This document shows, piece by piece, positions 7,156 through 11,877 of a stretch of 11,877 nucleotides of DNA (positions are counted from its first letter, which is position 1; each line of letters begins with the position of its first letter). The stretch is from FEN-1088 sp031407985. GTDB lineage: Bacteria > Myxococcota_A > Polyangia > Fen-1088. The DNA lies in contig JANOJB010000155.1 of NCBI GenBank assembly GCA_031407985.1, positions 1 through 11,877 on the forward strand, written 5' to 3'. The translations under genes were made by a program, and so were the position numbers. The notes under the pieces are model-generated. The model saw nothing but the letters and a program-made list of their open reading frames with translations, had not been told where the DNA came from and did no database searches.

Positions 7156-7425
7156 ATGCGCACGACGCTGGACCTTGACGATGACATTTCCGACACGCTG
7201 AAACGCCTCGCCCACACGCGCGGCGTTTCGTTCCGACAGATCGCCAACGAGACCCTCCGGCGCGGGCTCACGTCGCAACAAACCGTCGTCGGCCCCAAAC
7301 CCTTCCGAGTCACCACGTTCAAAAGCGCGTTTCGGCCGGGCGTCGACCCGCTTCGTCTCAACCAACTTGCCGACGATCTTGAGGCATTGCGCTGGACCAA
7401 CCCCCTTGAGAAGAAGCGCCGCTGA
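7156..7425 (+). CDS. VapB-like ribbon-helix-helix antitoxin, apparently orphan
   Basis: This 89-residue protein starts MRTTLDLDDD, the beta strand of a ribbon-helix-helix DNA-binding domain. The two helices follow (SDTLKRLAHTRG and SFRQIANETLRRG). The C-terminal half, PKPFRVTTFKSAF..GVDPLRLNQLADDLEALR, is the standard toxin-wrapping tail of VapB-family antitoxins, whose usual form is PFRVPTF...G.D..KLNQLxDELE. The N-terminal domain should bind the palindrome at 7133-7150 as a dimer. A VapC PIN-domain toxin would be expected right after it, but the gene is followed within 10 nt by a terminator-like hairpin and then by convergent pilin genes. It is therefore an orphan antitoxin or a leftover of a module that lost its toxin. 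The start is fixed by the strand sequence at the very N-terminus, not by a ribosome site. Confidence 0.85.
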   Translation: MRTTLDLDDDISDTLKRLAHTRGVSFRQIANETLRRGLTSQQTVVGPKPFRVTTFKSAFRPGVDPLRLNQLADDLEALRWTNPLEKKRR

Positions 7426-7434
7426 ACGCACGAA

Positions 7435-7462
7435 CGCCGCTGGATCTTTCGATCCAACGGCG
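7435..7462 (+). terminator. Hairpin terminator after the antitoxin gene
   Basis: CGCCG-C-TGGATC (7435-7446) pairs with GATCCA-A-CGGCG (7451-7462), an 11-bp stem with one C/A mismatch and a TTTC loop. CCGACTTTA follows, with only a short T-run. Confidence 0.6.
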
Positions 7463-7483
7463 CCGACTTTAGGCTAGCTAGGC

Positions 7484-7497
7484 GGGGTCAAGACCCC
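7484..7497 (-). terminator. Hairpin downstream of the first pilin gene
   Basis: GGGGTC (7484-7489) pairs with GACCCC (7492-7497) around 2 nt. It lies 5 nt past the minus-strand pilin stop codon and faces the antitoxin terminator, so the two convergent units are insulated from each other. No T-run is seen on the minus strand, and the 2-nt loop would have to open a base pair. Confidence 0.45.
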
Positions 7498-7502
7498 GGT
7501 GT

Positions 7503-8042
7503 TTATTCTAGTTCGTTGGTGATGATCGGGGCGCGTGAGCCCGACACATCGCCGTTGCCGTCAATCGCGCCCAGGCGCTTGAACGACGCCAGCGTGCCGT
7601 TGCAGTCCAGATCGCCGATCGCCTCGGCCGAGAACGTCGATGCGGTGCCCGTGCCGGCGCTGGTGTACTTGGGCTTGTAGATGAATGCATCGGGAATCGA
7701 GAACTGCAACGACACCCAGCTGGCGTGCTGCCATTCCGCGCCGCCGCCCGGGCATTTTCCGGTCGCCTGGCAGGCGCATTCCGCGCCGGGAACGTTGTTC
7801 ACGGTCGCAGGAAACTGCTTGGCTACCGAGGCGCCGGCCGCGTCAACGTGATCGGTCTCGAAGAACGTCACCGAGCCGGCCCACATCTTGTTCAAAGAGC
7901 CGGCCGCTTCGGCCGTCTTCGAACGCTTGATGTACTTGCTGAAAGCAGGGATGGCCACGGCGGCCAGGATGCCGATGATCGCAACGACGATCATCAATTC
8001 GACCAAGGTGAAACCGGAGCTGAATTTACGCGAGCGAAGCAT
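7503..8042 (-). CDS. Type IV pilin-like protein (PilA/pseudopilin family)
   Basis: This 179-residue prepilin begins MLRSRKFSSG and then FTLVELMIVVAIIG. This is a short basic leader, a Gly-Phe cleavage site for prepilin peptidase and the invariant E5 of the mature protein. The hydrophobic N-terminal helix continues into KYIKRSKTAEAAGSLNKMW. The globular part has a Cys pair (CAC) and another Cys in CPGGG, then IGDLDCNGT near the end, so one or two disulfides are likely. The ATG at 8042 is supported by GGAGGG 4 nt upstream; an in-frame ATG at 8054 would give a slightly longer leader. Assembly into a pilus or type II secretion pseudopilus after export is expected. No pilus assembly gene (pilB, pilC, pilD) is nearby. 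A -24/-12 type promoter candidate lies about 100 nt upstream. Confidence 0.92.
   Translation of the reverse strand: MLRSRKFSSGFTLVELMIVVAIIGILAAVAIPAFSKYIKRSKTAEAAGSLNKMWAGSVTFFETDHVDAAGASVAKQFPATVNNVPGAECACQATGKCPGGGAEWQHASWVSLQFSIPDAFIYKPKYTSAGTGTASTFSAEAIGDLDCNGTLASFKRLGAIDGNGDVSGSRAPIITNELE
7984..8016. repeat. 33-nt block shared with the second pilin gene (copy 1)
   Basis: This block, coding for the start of the pilin helix (about GFTLVELMIVV), is identical base for base to 8880-8912 in the neighbouring pilin gene. Flanking codons differ. Identity at third positions goes beyond protein conservation and suggests recent duplication or gene conversion. Confidence 0.75.
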
Positions 8043-8138
8043 GGGACCCTCCATTGTGGACTTTTGTGTCGCAGCGCCCGACATCGGCGGAAGGGAACCA
8101 CGGCTTGAGCCCGTTGCGTCCCGTCGGAGTCTTGAGAG

Positions 8139-8154
8139 TGCACCGACCATGCCA
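8139..8154 (-). promoter_or_regulatory. Candidate sigma-54 (-24/-12) promoter of the first pilin gene
   Basis: On the minus strand the sequence reads TGGCATGGTCGGTGCA. It fits the RpoN pattern TGGCAY-N5-TTGCA with correct GG-to-GC spacing and one mismatch (G for T). Pilin genes are classic RpoN/PilR targets. The predicted start would give a leader of about 85 nt before the ATG at 8042. No upstream activator site was identified. Confidence 0.5.
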
Positions 8155-8309
8155 CGCTGAAACGGGCCGCATTTCGTGGATTCGCGCGGGCTGCTTCACG
8201 ACGCGACACGGAAAAAGCGCCGAAGATCGTCACCTGGGGTGCCCTCAAGCGGCAGACCCACACGGGGGCAGAAAGGACGGAAAAGGCCACACGACACTGC
8301 ATGCATCCA

Positions 8310-8325
8310 GCGCACGCGCACGCGC
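8310..8325. repeat. Alternating purine-pyrimidine tract
   Basis: Sixteen bases (GCGCACGCGCACGCGC) alternate strictly between purine and pyrimidine, 10 nt past the stop of the second pilin gene and upstream of the first pilin's promoter. TGCATGCA (8298-8305) lies beside it. Such tracts can adopt Z-DNA under supercoiling; any role is a guess. Confidence 0.4.
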
Positions 8326-8335
8326 CGAAGGTGGG

Positions 8336-8929
8336 TCAGTTGCCTTCGTTGAAGGCGCGCAGATTTGGCGACGAGCTCGAGATCCCGAAAACAGTTACGT
8401 CCGTTGGATATCCGGAGGGGCCGTTCATGTTGCAGGCAGCAAGGCCATAGAACCACGGCGCCGCAACACCGTGCACCAACGCCGTCCCGTACGTGGCGCC
8501 GGGTGGCACCGCCTGCGCCGCGCCACCCGCGTTCGTCATGTACGTGCAGTACAGCGACGTGTCGCGCGGACTGATCCCCACGGTCTTCCACGACGCCGGC
8601 CACGCGGCGCTGTTCGCCACGCTGACAGCCGTGCGCGCCGATTCGAACGTGGCGGCGTTGGGAGAGATCGGAAAGAAGGCCGCGGCCGGTTCATCGGGGC
8701 TGGGCTGGGTCAGGTTCCCGTCGGCCCGCAACGGTAGAAACGTCCCGAATTCCATCCGGTACGTCTGCTCCTTGCTGTTCATCTCGGCCAACATCGCGAC
8801 CGCCTCGGTGGTACGCGCACGCGCGATCCAGCGACGGAAACTCATGCTGCCCAGCGTGGCCAGGATCCCGATGATGACGACGACGATCATCAATTCGACC
8901 AAGGTGAAACCGCCGCGCGGGGATCGCAT
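8336..8929 (-). CDS. Second type IV pilin-like protein
   Basis: This 197-residue prepilin starts MRSPRGG then FTLVELMIVVVIIGILATLG, with a five-residue basic leader before the Gly-Gly-Phe processing site and the conserved E5. The helix runs on through RRWIARARTTEAVAMLAEM. The globular domain differs from the first pilin: it is Pro/Ala-rich, with YCTYMTNAGG and FYGLAACNMNG giving two cysteines that could form a C-terminal disulfide loop. It lies upstream of the first pilin on the same strand, about 290 nt away, so the two probably have separate promoters. The ATG at 8929 gives a leader of normal size but has no Shine-Dalgarno (CCCCCGAC precedes it); an in-frame GTG about 65 nt upstream would give a longer leader. 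It could be a minor pilin to the first one's major pilin. Confidence 0.88.
   Translation of the reverse strand: MRSPRGGFTLVELMIVVVIIGILATLGSMSFRRWIARARTTEAVAMLAEMNSKEQTYRMEFGTFLPLRADGNLTQPSPDEPAAAFFPISPNAATFESARTAVSVANSAAWPASWKTVGISPRDTSLYCTYMTNAGGAAQAVPPGATYGTALVHGVAAPWFYGLAACNMNGPSGYPTDVTVFGISSSSPNLRAFNEGN
8880..8912. repeat. 33-nt block shared with the first pilin gene (copy 2)
   Basis: This is the second copy of the block at 7984-8016, in the same orientation and coding position. The copies are about 900 bp apart as direct repeats, so recombination between them could delete or fuse the pilin genes. Confidence 0.75.
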
Positions 8930-9033
8930 GTCGGGGGCTATCGACGGATCAGACGGACAACCTGACCAGCGGATTGCCCCGTCGACCAACACGCGTCCGG
9001 CGCCTAAGCTGTTCGTGACTGAAGGTCCCCTCA

Positions 9034-9507
9034 TTGCCGACCATCTGCACCACCGTCATCTCCAGCTTCCGCCAGGACGTCGAAGGTCATTGGATCGCAA
9101 ATCTGGCCTGCGGCCATTCCCAGCATGTGCGTAACCGGCCGCCCTGGGAGCAACGACCATGGGTCACCAGCGAGGCGGGGCGCGCCGAGAAGATCGGGAC
9201 GCAGATCGACTGCCCTCGATGCGAGATGCCCGTACTACCGCCGGACGCGCGGGAGTACAAACGCACCGCCACGTTCACTGAAGCGACGATTCCTTCCGGA
9301 TTGCTCCGGGATCACCGCACGAAGGATGGGACATGGGCGCGGATCGTCGTCGAGGCCGGGCGGCTCAGGTACGGCATCGAGCCTCCGCGCCGCACGTTCG
9401 TGCTCACGCCCGAATACCCGGGGATCGCGCCGCCCATGATCCTCCATCAAGTTGATCCGCTCGGCGCCGTCTCCTTTCACGTGGAATTCTTGCGGATCGA
9501 GCCTTGA
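9034..9507 (+). CDS. DUF3565-DUF1971 fusion protein
   Basis: This 157-residue protein joins two small domains. Residues 8-66 match DUF3565: SFRQDVEGHWIANLACGHSQ, RPPW and CPRC, with C26-x-H28, H31 and C60-P-R-C63 as probable zinc ligands. Residues 75-157 match DUF1971 (the YeaR/TehB-like cupin-type domain): YKRTATFTEATIPSGL, LRDHRTKDGTW, RLRYGIEPP and a closing VSFHVEFLR. YeaR of E. coli is induced by nitrate and nitric oxide and this domain also occurs in tellurite-resistance proteins, but its biochemical role is unsettled. The fusion suggests both halves act in one process, perhaps metal or oxyanion stress; this is inference. The TTG at 9034 is chosen because GAAGG (9021-9025) lies 8 nt upstream and because VISSFRQD begins the domain close by. 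It is divergent from the pilin gene. Confidence 0.82.
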   Translation: MPTICTTVISSFRQDVEGHWIANLACGHSQHVRNRPPWEQRPWVTSEAGRAEKIGTQIDCPRCEMPVLPPDAREYKRTATFTEATIPSGLLRDHRTKDGTWARIVVEAGRLRYGIEPPRRTFVLTPEYPGIAPPMILHQVDPLGAVSFHVEFLRIEP

Positions 9508-9555
9508 CGCTTGGCGGAGGTCCACGCGGAAACGGCACTCGCGTTCTTGGTCTCA

Positions 9556-9585
9556 GCCCGGGGAGCCGCGGCGTTTGCTCCGGGC
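9556..9585 (+). terminator. Imperfect hairpin after the DUF3565-DUF1971 gene
   Basis: GCCCGG-GG-AGC (9556-9566) can pair with GCTCCGGGC (9577-9585), a 9-bp stem with a 2-nt bulge. It is about 50 nt past the stop codon. No T-run follows, so the call is weak. Confidence 0.35.
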
Positions 9586-9647
9586 ACCCGATCGGTGGCG
9601 CCCCTCCTCGCTTGCCGCTATCTTCAAGCAACCGCAGGAGGAACCCA

Positions 9648-9872
9648 GTGGCAGATTTCGCGGACAGAATCACGGTCAATACTGCTCAGTGCGGCGGGCG
9701 ACCATGCGTTCGGGGCATGCGGATTCGGGTGGTCGATGTCCTGGACCTTCTGGCGACCGGTCTCACCCAGCAGCAGGTTCTCGATGAGTTGCCCGACCTG
9801 GAGCCCGAGGACATTGCCGCCTGCCTTCGCTTCGCAAGCGGTCGGCTCGATCACCCGATTCTGGCTGCGTGA
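9648..9872 (+). CDS. DUF433 antitoxin-like protein
   Basis: This 74-residue protein starts at GTG 9648, fixed by a perfect AGGAGG (9636-9641) 6 nt upstream. It reads DRITVNTAQCGGRPCVRGMRI, then VVDVLDLLATGLTQQQVLDE and LPDLEPEDIAACLRFA. This is the DUF433 pattern (...CGGKPxIxGTRI...VLxxLAxGxTxExIL..YPxLExEDIxAAL.YA), a small winged-helix-like domain that acts as antitoxin in VapB45-type modules. Its TGA stop is 1 nt before the GTG of the DUF5615 gene, which is the expected toxin partner, so the pair is almost certainly translated together. The protein probably binds both the toxin and the operon's promoter. No clear -35/-10 was found ahead of it. Confidence 0.9.
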   Translation: MADFADRITVNTAQCGGRPCVRGMRIRVVDVLDLLATGLTQQQVLDELPDLEPEDIAACLRFASGRLDHPILAA

Positions 9873-9873
9873 C

Positions 9874-10218
9874 GTGACGATCTGGGTGGACGCCCAGCTG
9901 TCGCCCAGCCTTGCGCACTGGCTGACATCGACCCAGGGAGTCGACGCGGTGGCCCTACGAGACGTCGGCCTGCGAGACGCCGAGGATTCCCGAATCTTCT
10001 TCGCTGCCCGCCAGAACGCCGCGATCGTGATGTCCAAAGACGCGGACTTCGCGGAACTTGTACTTCGACACGGTCCGCCCCCGCAGATCATTTGGATCAC
10101 CTGCGGGAACACGTCGAACACGCGGTTGCAAGAGATTCTCGCGGGCGCTTGGCCAACGGTTGTTCGGTTGCTGGAAGCGGGCGAGCAACTAGTCGAAGTC
10201 GGCGATCGCGTCGCGTGA
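9874..10218 (+). CDS. DUF5615 PIN-like toxin (VapC45-type)
   Basis: This 114-residue protein starts at GTG 9874, 1 nt after the DUF433 stop. It reads IWVDAQLSPSLAHWL, LRDVGLRDAEDSRIF, IVMSKDADFAELV and WITCGNTSNTRLQEIL, the usual layout of DUF5615, a PIN-like nuclease fold. Probable acidic metal ligands are D6, D35 or D38, and D56/D58. The CGNTSN motif at residues 77-82 is standard for the family. The expected role is RNA cleavage restrained by the DUF433 partner. All motifs are present and the length is normal, so the module looks intact. The start is inferred from the family beginning and the tight spacing; CGTGAC just ahead offers no strong ribosome site, in keeping with coupling to the upstream gene. 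Confidence 0.9.
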   Translation: MTIWVDAQLSPSLAHWLTSTQGVDAVALRDVGLRDAEDSRIFFAARQNAAIVMSKDADFAELVLRHGPPPQIIWITCGNTSNTRLQEILAGAWPTVVRLLEAGEQLVEVGDRVA

Positions 10219-10309
10219 CAGTGACCCGCCCAAGCGGGGATGCCGCGATGGCTCCAGGCAGTGCTCCCGAAAATCGACGCCGCTCGGCGGGCGATACCGC
10301 AGGTCACTG
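10219..10309. repeat. Interrupted inverted repeat between convergent genes
   Basis: CAGTGACC (10219-10226) begins right after the DUF5615 stop and is matched by GGTCACTG (10302-10309). Next inside, CGCCC (10227-10231) matches GGGCG (10289-10293). A long stem with an 8-nt bulge is possible, as is a competing short hairpin CCCGC-CCAA-GCGGG (10225-10238). It sits in the gap before the convergent methyltransferase gene and may serve as a two-way terminator or mRNA 3' structure. Confidence 0.4.
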
Positions 10310-10364
10310 CTCCTTGATCCCAGTACGCCGCTCGACGCAGCCGCCACGCCGCCCTCGTCTGTTA

Positions 10365-11681
10365 CTAGGCGCACTCGAACACCGCAACCACTTCCACATG
10401 AAACGTGTGTGGCATCAGGTCCAGCGCAACCGCGCGGCGCAGGACCAGACCGGCCTTCGCCAGGTTCGCCGCGTCGCGACCCAGCGTCTGCGGATCGCAT
10501 GACACGTAAACAAGGCGGCGTCGGGCCCGCGCTGCCGCGGCGAAATTCTCGGTGTCCAGGCCCTCGCGGGGCGGATCCACCAGGACGGTATCTGGGACCA
10601 GATCGACGGCGCTGGGTGGTCGACGCAACCAAGTCGCCTGGGGAGCATTGTGGCGCCCGCGCGTGATCGCGTCGGCGTCGGCGTCACAGGCCACCACGCG
10701 AAGCGCGCGCCCCATGTGACGGGTGAAATTTCCGGAGCCGGCGTGAAGCTCCAGTAGCACACCAGGACCTTGCCCGATCTCTTCGAGGACGATGCGCAGC
10801 AATGCCGCGTTACCGGCGCGCCCAACCTGGGCGAAGGCGCCAGCCGGAACGCGCAACGGCGCTTCGCCGAGAGCGGCGATGTCGACATCGACGGCACCGA
10901 ACGACGCGACGGTCGAGGGTCGCGTCCGCCCGGCGCGAGAAACGCGCAGTCCAACGACGCCCACGCCCTTCAACGCGACGAACAGCGTCGCTCCGTCGAC
11001 CGCGTCCAGCGCCTCGGACGCAGCGACCGCAATGAACGGAGGCAACCGCAGCGCCACGTGAACCCCCTCACGACCGGCCAGGAGATCAACCTCGGTGCCG
11101 GCGGGTAGCGATACGGCGGAAGCACGAAGTCCGCCGAGCGCCGTATCCAGCGCGGGCGACAGCAGGAGGCAACGATCGACGTCCACGACGGTGTGACTGC
11201 GCCGCGCACGAAAGCCGATCTCGCCCCCGGCGCCGACAACAAACCGCGCACGGTCACGGTACCCCTGACCGCCCTCCACCGGAACGACCAGTTCAACATC
11301 CGGCAATCCCAGCGCCCGCGCAACGATCGCCCGCTTGGCCGCGCGCTGGGCCTCCAGATTCACGTGTTGCCACTGGCACCCCCCACAGCGTCCGAACAAA
11401 GGGCACGGCGGGGCGACCCGCACGTCCGAGGGCTGGCGCACGTCCACCAACTCGGCCCACGCGACCCGCTTCTTCCGGCGATACACCCGGGCGATCACGC
11501 GCTCGCCGGGAGCCGCCAACGCAACGAAGACAGCCCGACCGTCATTTACGTCGGTTGCATCGCCCGCGTCGCCCGCGCCCCCCGCCTCACCCTGTTGGCG
11601 CCCCACCGCATCACCCCCCGTAGCCAACCGATCGATGCGGACGTCGATTAAAGCATCGTCGACCAGCGCGTCGTCGCTCAC
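10365..11681 (-). CDS. TrmA/RlmD-family RNA (uracil-5) methyltransferase with Fe-S cluster motif
   Basis: This 438-residue enzyme should transfer a methyl group from S-adenosylmethionine to C5 of a uridine in rRNA or tRNA. An N-terminal TRAM domain (about 11-85) is followed by the 4Fe-4S ligands C93, C99, C102 (CPLFGRCGGCQWQH) and C171 (VDVDRC). The Rossmann methyltransferase domain carries LLELHAGSGNFT at about 310-321, VDPPREGL at 369-376, the catalytic nucleophile C395 in YVSCDPQTLGRD and the proton-abstracting E430 in PHTFHVE. The Fe-S motif is typical of RlmD and related members, but TrmA itself lacks it, so an rRNA m5U enzyme is the better guess. The TRAM domain holds an Ala/Gly/Asp-rich insert (about residues 29-46). 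The start is GTG 11681, since no in-frame ATG fits and no strong ribosome site decides. It stands alone, divergent from the CoA-transferase gene. Confidence 0.93.
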   Translation of the reverse strand: MSDDALVDDALIDVRIDRLATGGDAVGRQQGEAGGAGDAGDATDVNDGRAVFVALAAPGERVIARVYRRKKRVAWAELVDVRQPSDVRVAPPCPLFGRCGGCQWQHVNLEAQRAAKRAIVARALGLPDVELVVPVEGGQGYRDRARFVVGAGGEIGFRARRSHTVVDVDRCLLLSPALDTALGGLRASAVSLPAGTEVDLLAGREGVHVALRLPPFIAVAASEALDAVDGATLFVALKGVGVVGLRVSRAGRTRPSTVASFGAVDVDIAALGEAPLRVPAGAFAQVGRAGNAALLRIVLEEIGQGPGVLLELHAGSGNFTRHMGRALRVVACDADADAITRGRHNAPQATWLRRPPSAVDLVPDTVLVDPPREGLDTENFAAAARARRRLVYVSCDPQTLGRDAANLAKAGLVLRRAVALDLMPHTFHVEVVAVFECA

Positions 11682-11716
11682 CGCTTCACCGTCGGCATGC
11701 TACCGCAATCATCTTC

Positions 11717-11746
11717 TTGGCGCTTTCCGCGCGGCCACGGTACAAA
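11717..11746 (+). promoter_or_regulatory. Candidate promoter of the CoA-transferase gene
   Basis: TTGGCG (11717-11722), an 18-nt spacer and TACAAA (11741-11746) form a plausible sigma-70-type promoter ahead of a strong ribosome site, AAGGGAGG (11752-11759). This sits in the 88-bp divergent gap with the methyltransferase gene. The match is by eye. Confidence 0.4.
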
Positions 11747-11769
11747 GTCTGAAGGGAGGCGCGCGACCC

Positions 11770-11877
11770 ATGAACAAGACCGTTCCCTCCGCCGACGAAG
11801 CCGTGGCGGACATCCGTGACGGGGCCGTGCTGATGGCGGGAGGCTTTGGGTTGTGCGGCATCCCCGAGAACCTGATC
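11770..11877 (+). CDS. scoA: 3-oxoacid CoA-transferase subunit A, N-terminal part (runs off the right edge)
   Basis: The 36 visible residues read MNKTVPSADEAVADIRDGA and then VLMAGGFGLCGIPENLI. This is the start of family I CoA-transferase alpha subunits, where the GGFGxCGxPxxLI loop is part of the CoA-binding site. GLCGIPENLI is most like the succinyl-CoA:3-ketoacid CoA-transferase (SCOT) A subunit, which moves CoA from succinyl-CoA to acetoacetate in ketone-body or butanoate use. Acetate CoA-transferase (AtoD) is the main alternative. The ATG at 11770 is supported by AAGGGAGG ending 10 nt upstream. The B subunit gene is expected just beyond the window. Confidence 0.88.
   Translation, partial: MNKTVPSADEAVADIRDGAVLMAGGFGLCGIPENLI

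Noticed and set aside
5651..7201. 516-codon plus-strand open frame across the permease gene
   Set aside because: The permease frame has membrane segments and the ATQDIG motif. This one is His/Arg-rich and starts inside GH48, so it is a shadow.
7435..7497. Possible insertion-sequence end or att site from the two hairpins between the antitoxin and pilin genes
   Set aside because: Both hairpins sit just after convergent stop codons and look like terminators. No transposase, direct target duplication or tRNA gene is present.
9511..9873. Upstream extension of the DUF5615 frame
   Set aside because: It would overlap the whole DUF433 gene. The family normally begins with the IWVDAQLSP strand, which follows GTG 9874.

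Overview
The window is GC-rich throughout and densely coding. It looks like a chromosomal segment of a Myxococcota-type (former deltaproteobacterial) bacterium. The grounds are a eukaryotic-like Ser/Thr kinase with the GMGGMAEVFRA glycine loop common in that phylum, several lipoproteins, two type IV pilin-like genes with a -24/-12 promoter candidate, and frequent GTG/TTG starts. The taxonomy is an inference from style and family content, because no rRNA or marker gene is present.

Layout, left to right. (1) 1-329, minus: N-terminal part of a Ser/Thr protein kinase that runs off the left edge. (2) 330-731: a non-coding stretch holding a decayed fragment of a DUF4143-type AAA+ ATPase gene. (3) 732-2435, plus: a membrane-anchored protein with a Cys-rich segment and two DsbA-like thioredoxin domains in tandem. 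(4) 2630-3376, plus: a lipoprotein with a predicted carbohydrate-binding beta-sandwich, closed by a strong hairpin terminator. (5) 3487-7118, plus: a two-gene operon made of a GH48 cellobiohydrolase-like lipoprotein translationally coupled to an AmpG/PAT-like MFS permease. (6) 7133-7425, plus: an orphan RHH antitoxin-like gene under a perfect 18-bp palindrome, then back-to-back terminators. (7) 7503-8929, minus: two pilin-like genes with a shared 33-nt identical block. (8) 9034-9507, plus: a DUF3565-DUF1971 fusion. (9) 9648-10218, plus: a DUF433/DUF5615 toxin-antitoxin pair. (10) 10365-11681, minus: a TrmA/RlmD-type RNA uracil-5 methyltransferase. (11) 11770 onward, plus: the start of a 3-oxoacid CoA-transferase subunit A gene, divergent from the methyltransferase.

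The most coherent biology is in 2630-7118: a secreted carbohydrate-binding lipoprotein, a lipid-anchored GH48 enzyme without its own cellulose-binding or dockerin module, and an inner-membrane permease of a family whose AmpG branch imports beta-1,4-linked disaccharides. Together they suggest a compact surface system for attacking beta-1,4-glucan (or chitin) and importing a disaccharide. A GH48 gene is uncommon outside Firmicutes and Actinobacteria, so this is the part of the window that most deserves follow-up. The other genes look like ordinary, independent transcription units. I saw no CRISPR array, tRNA, rRNA or intact insertion sequence.
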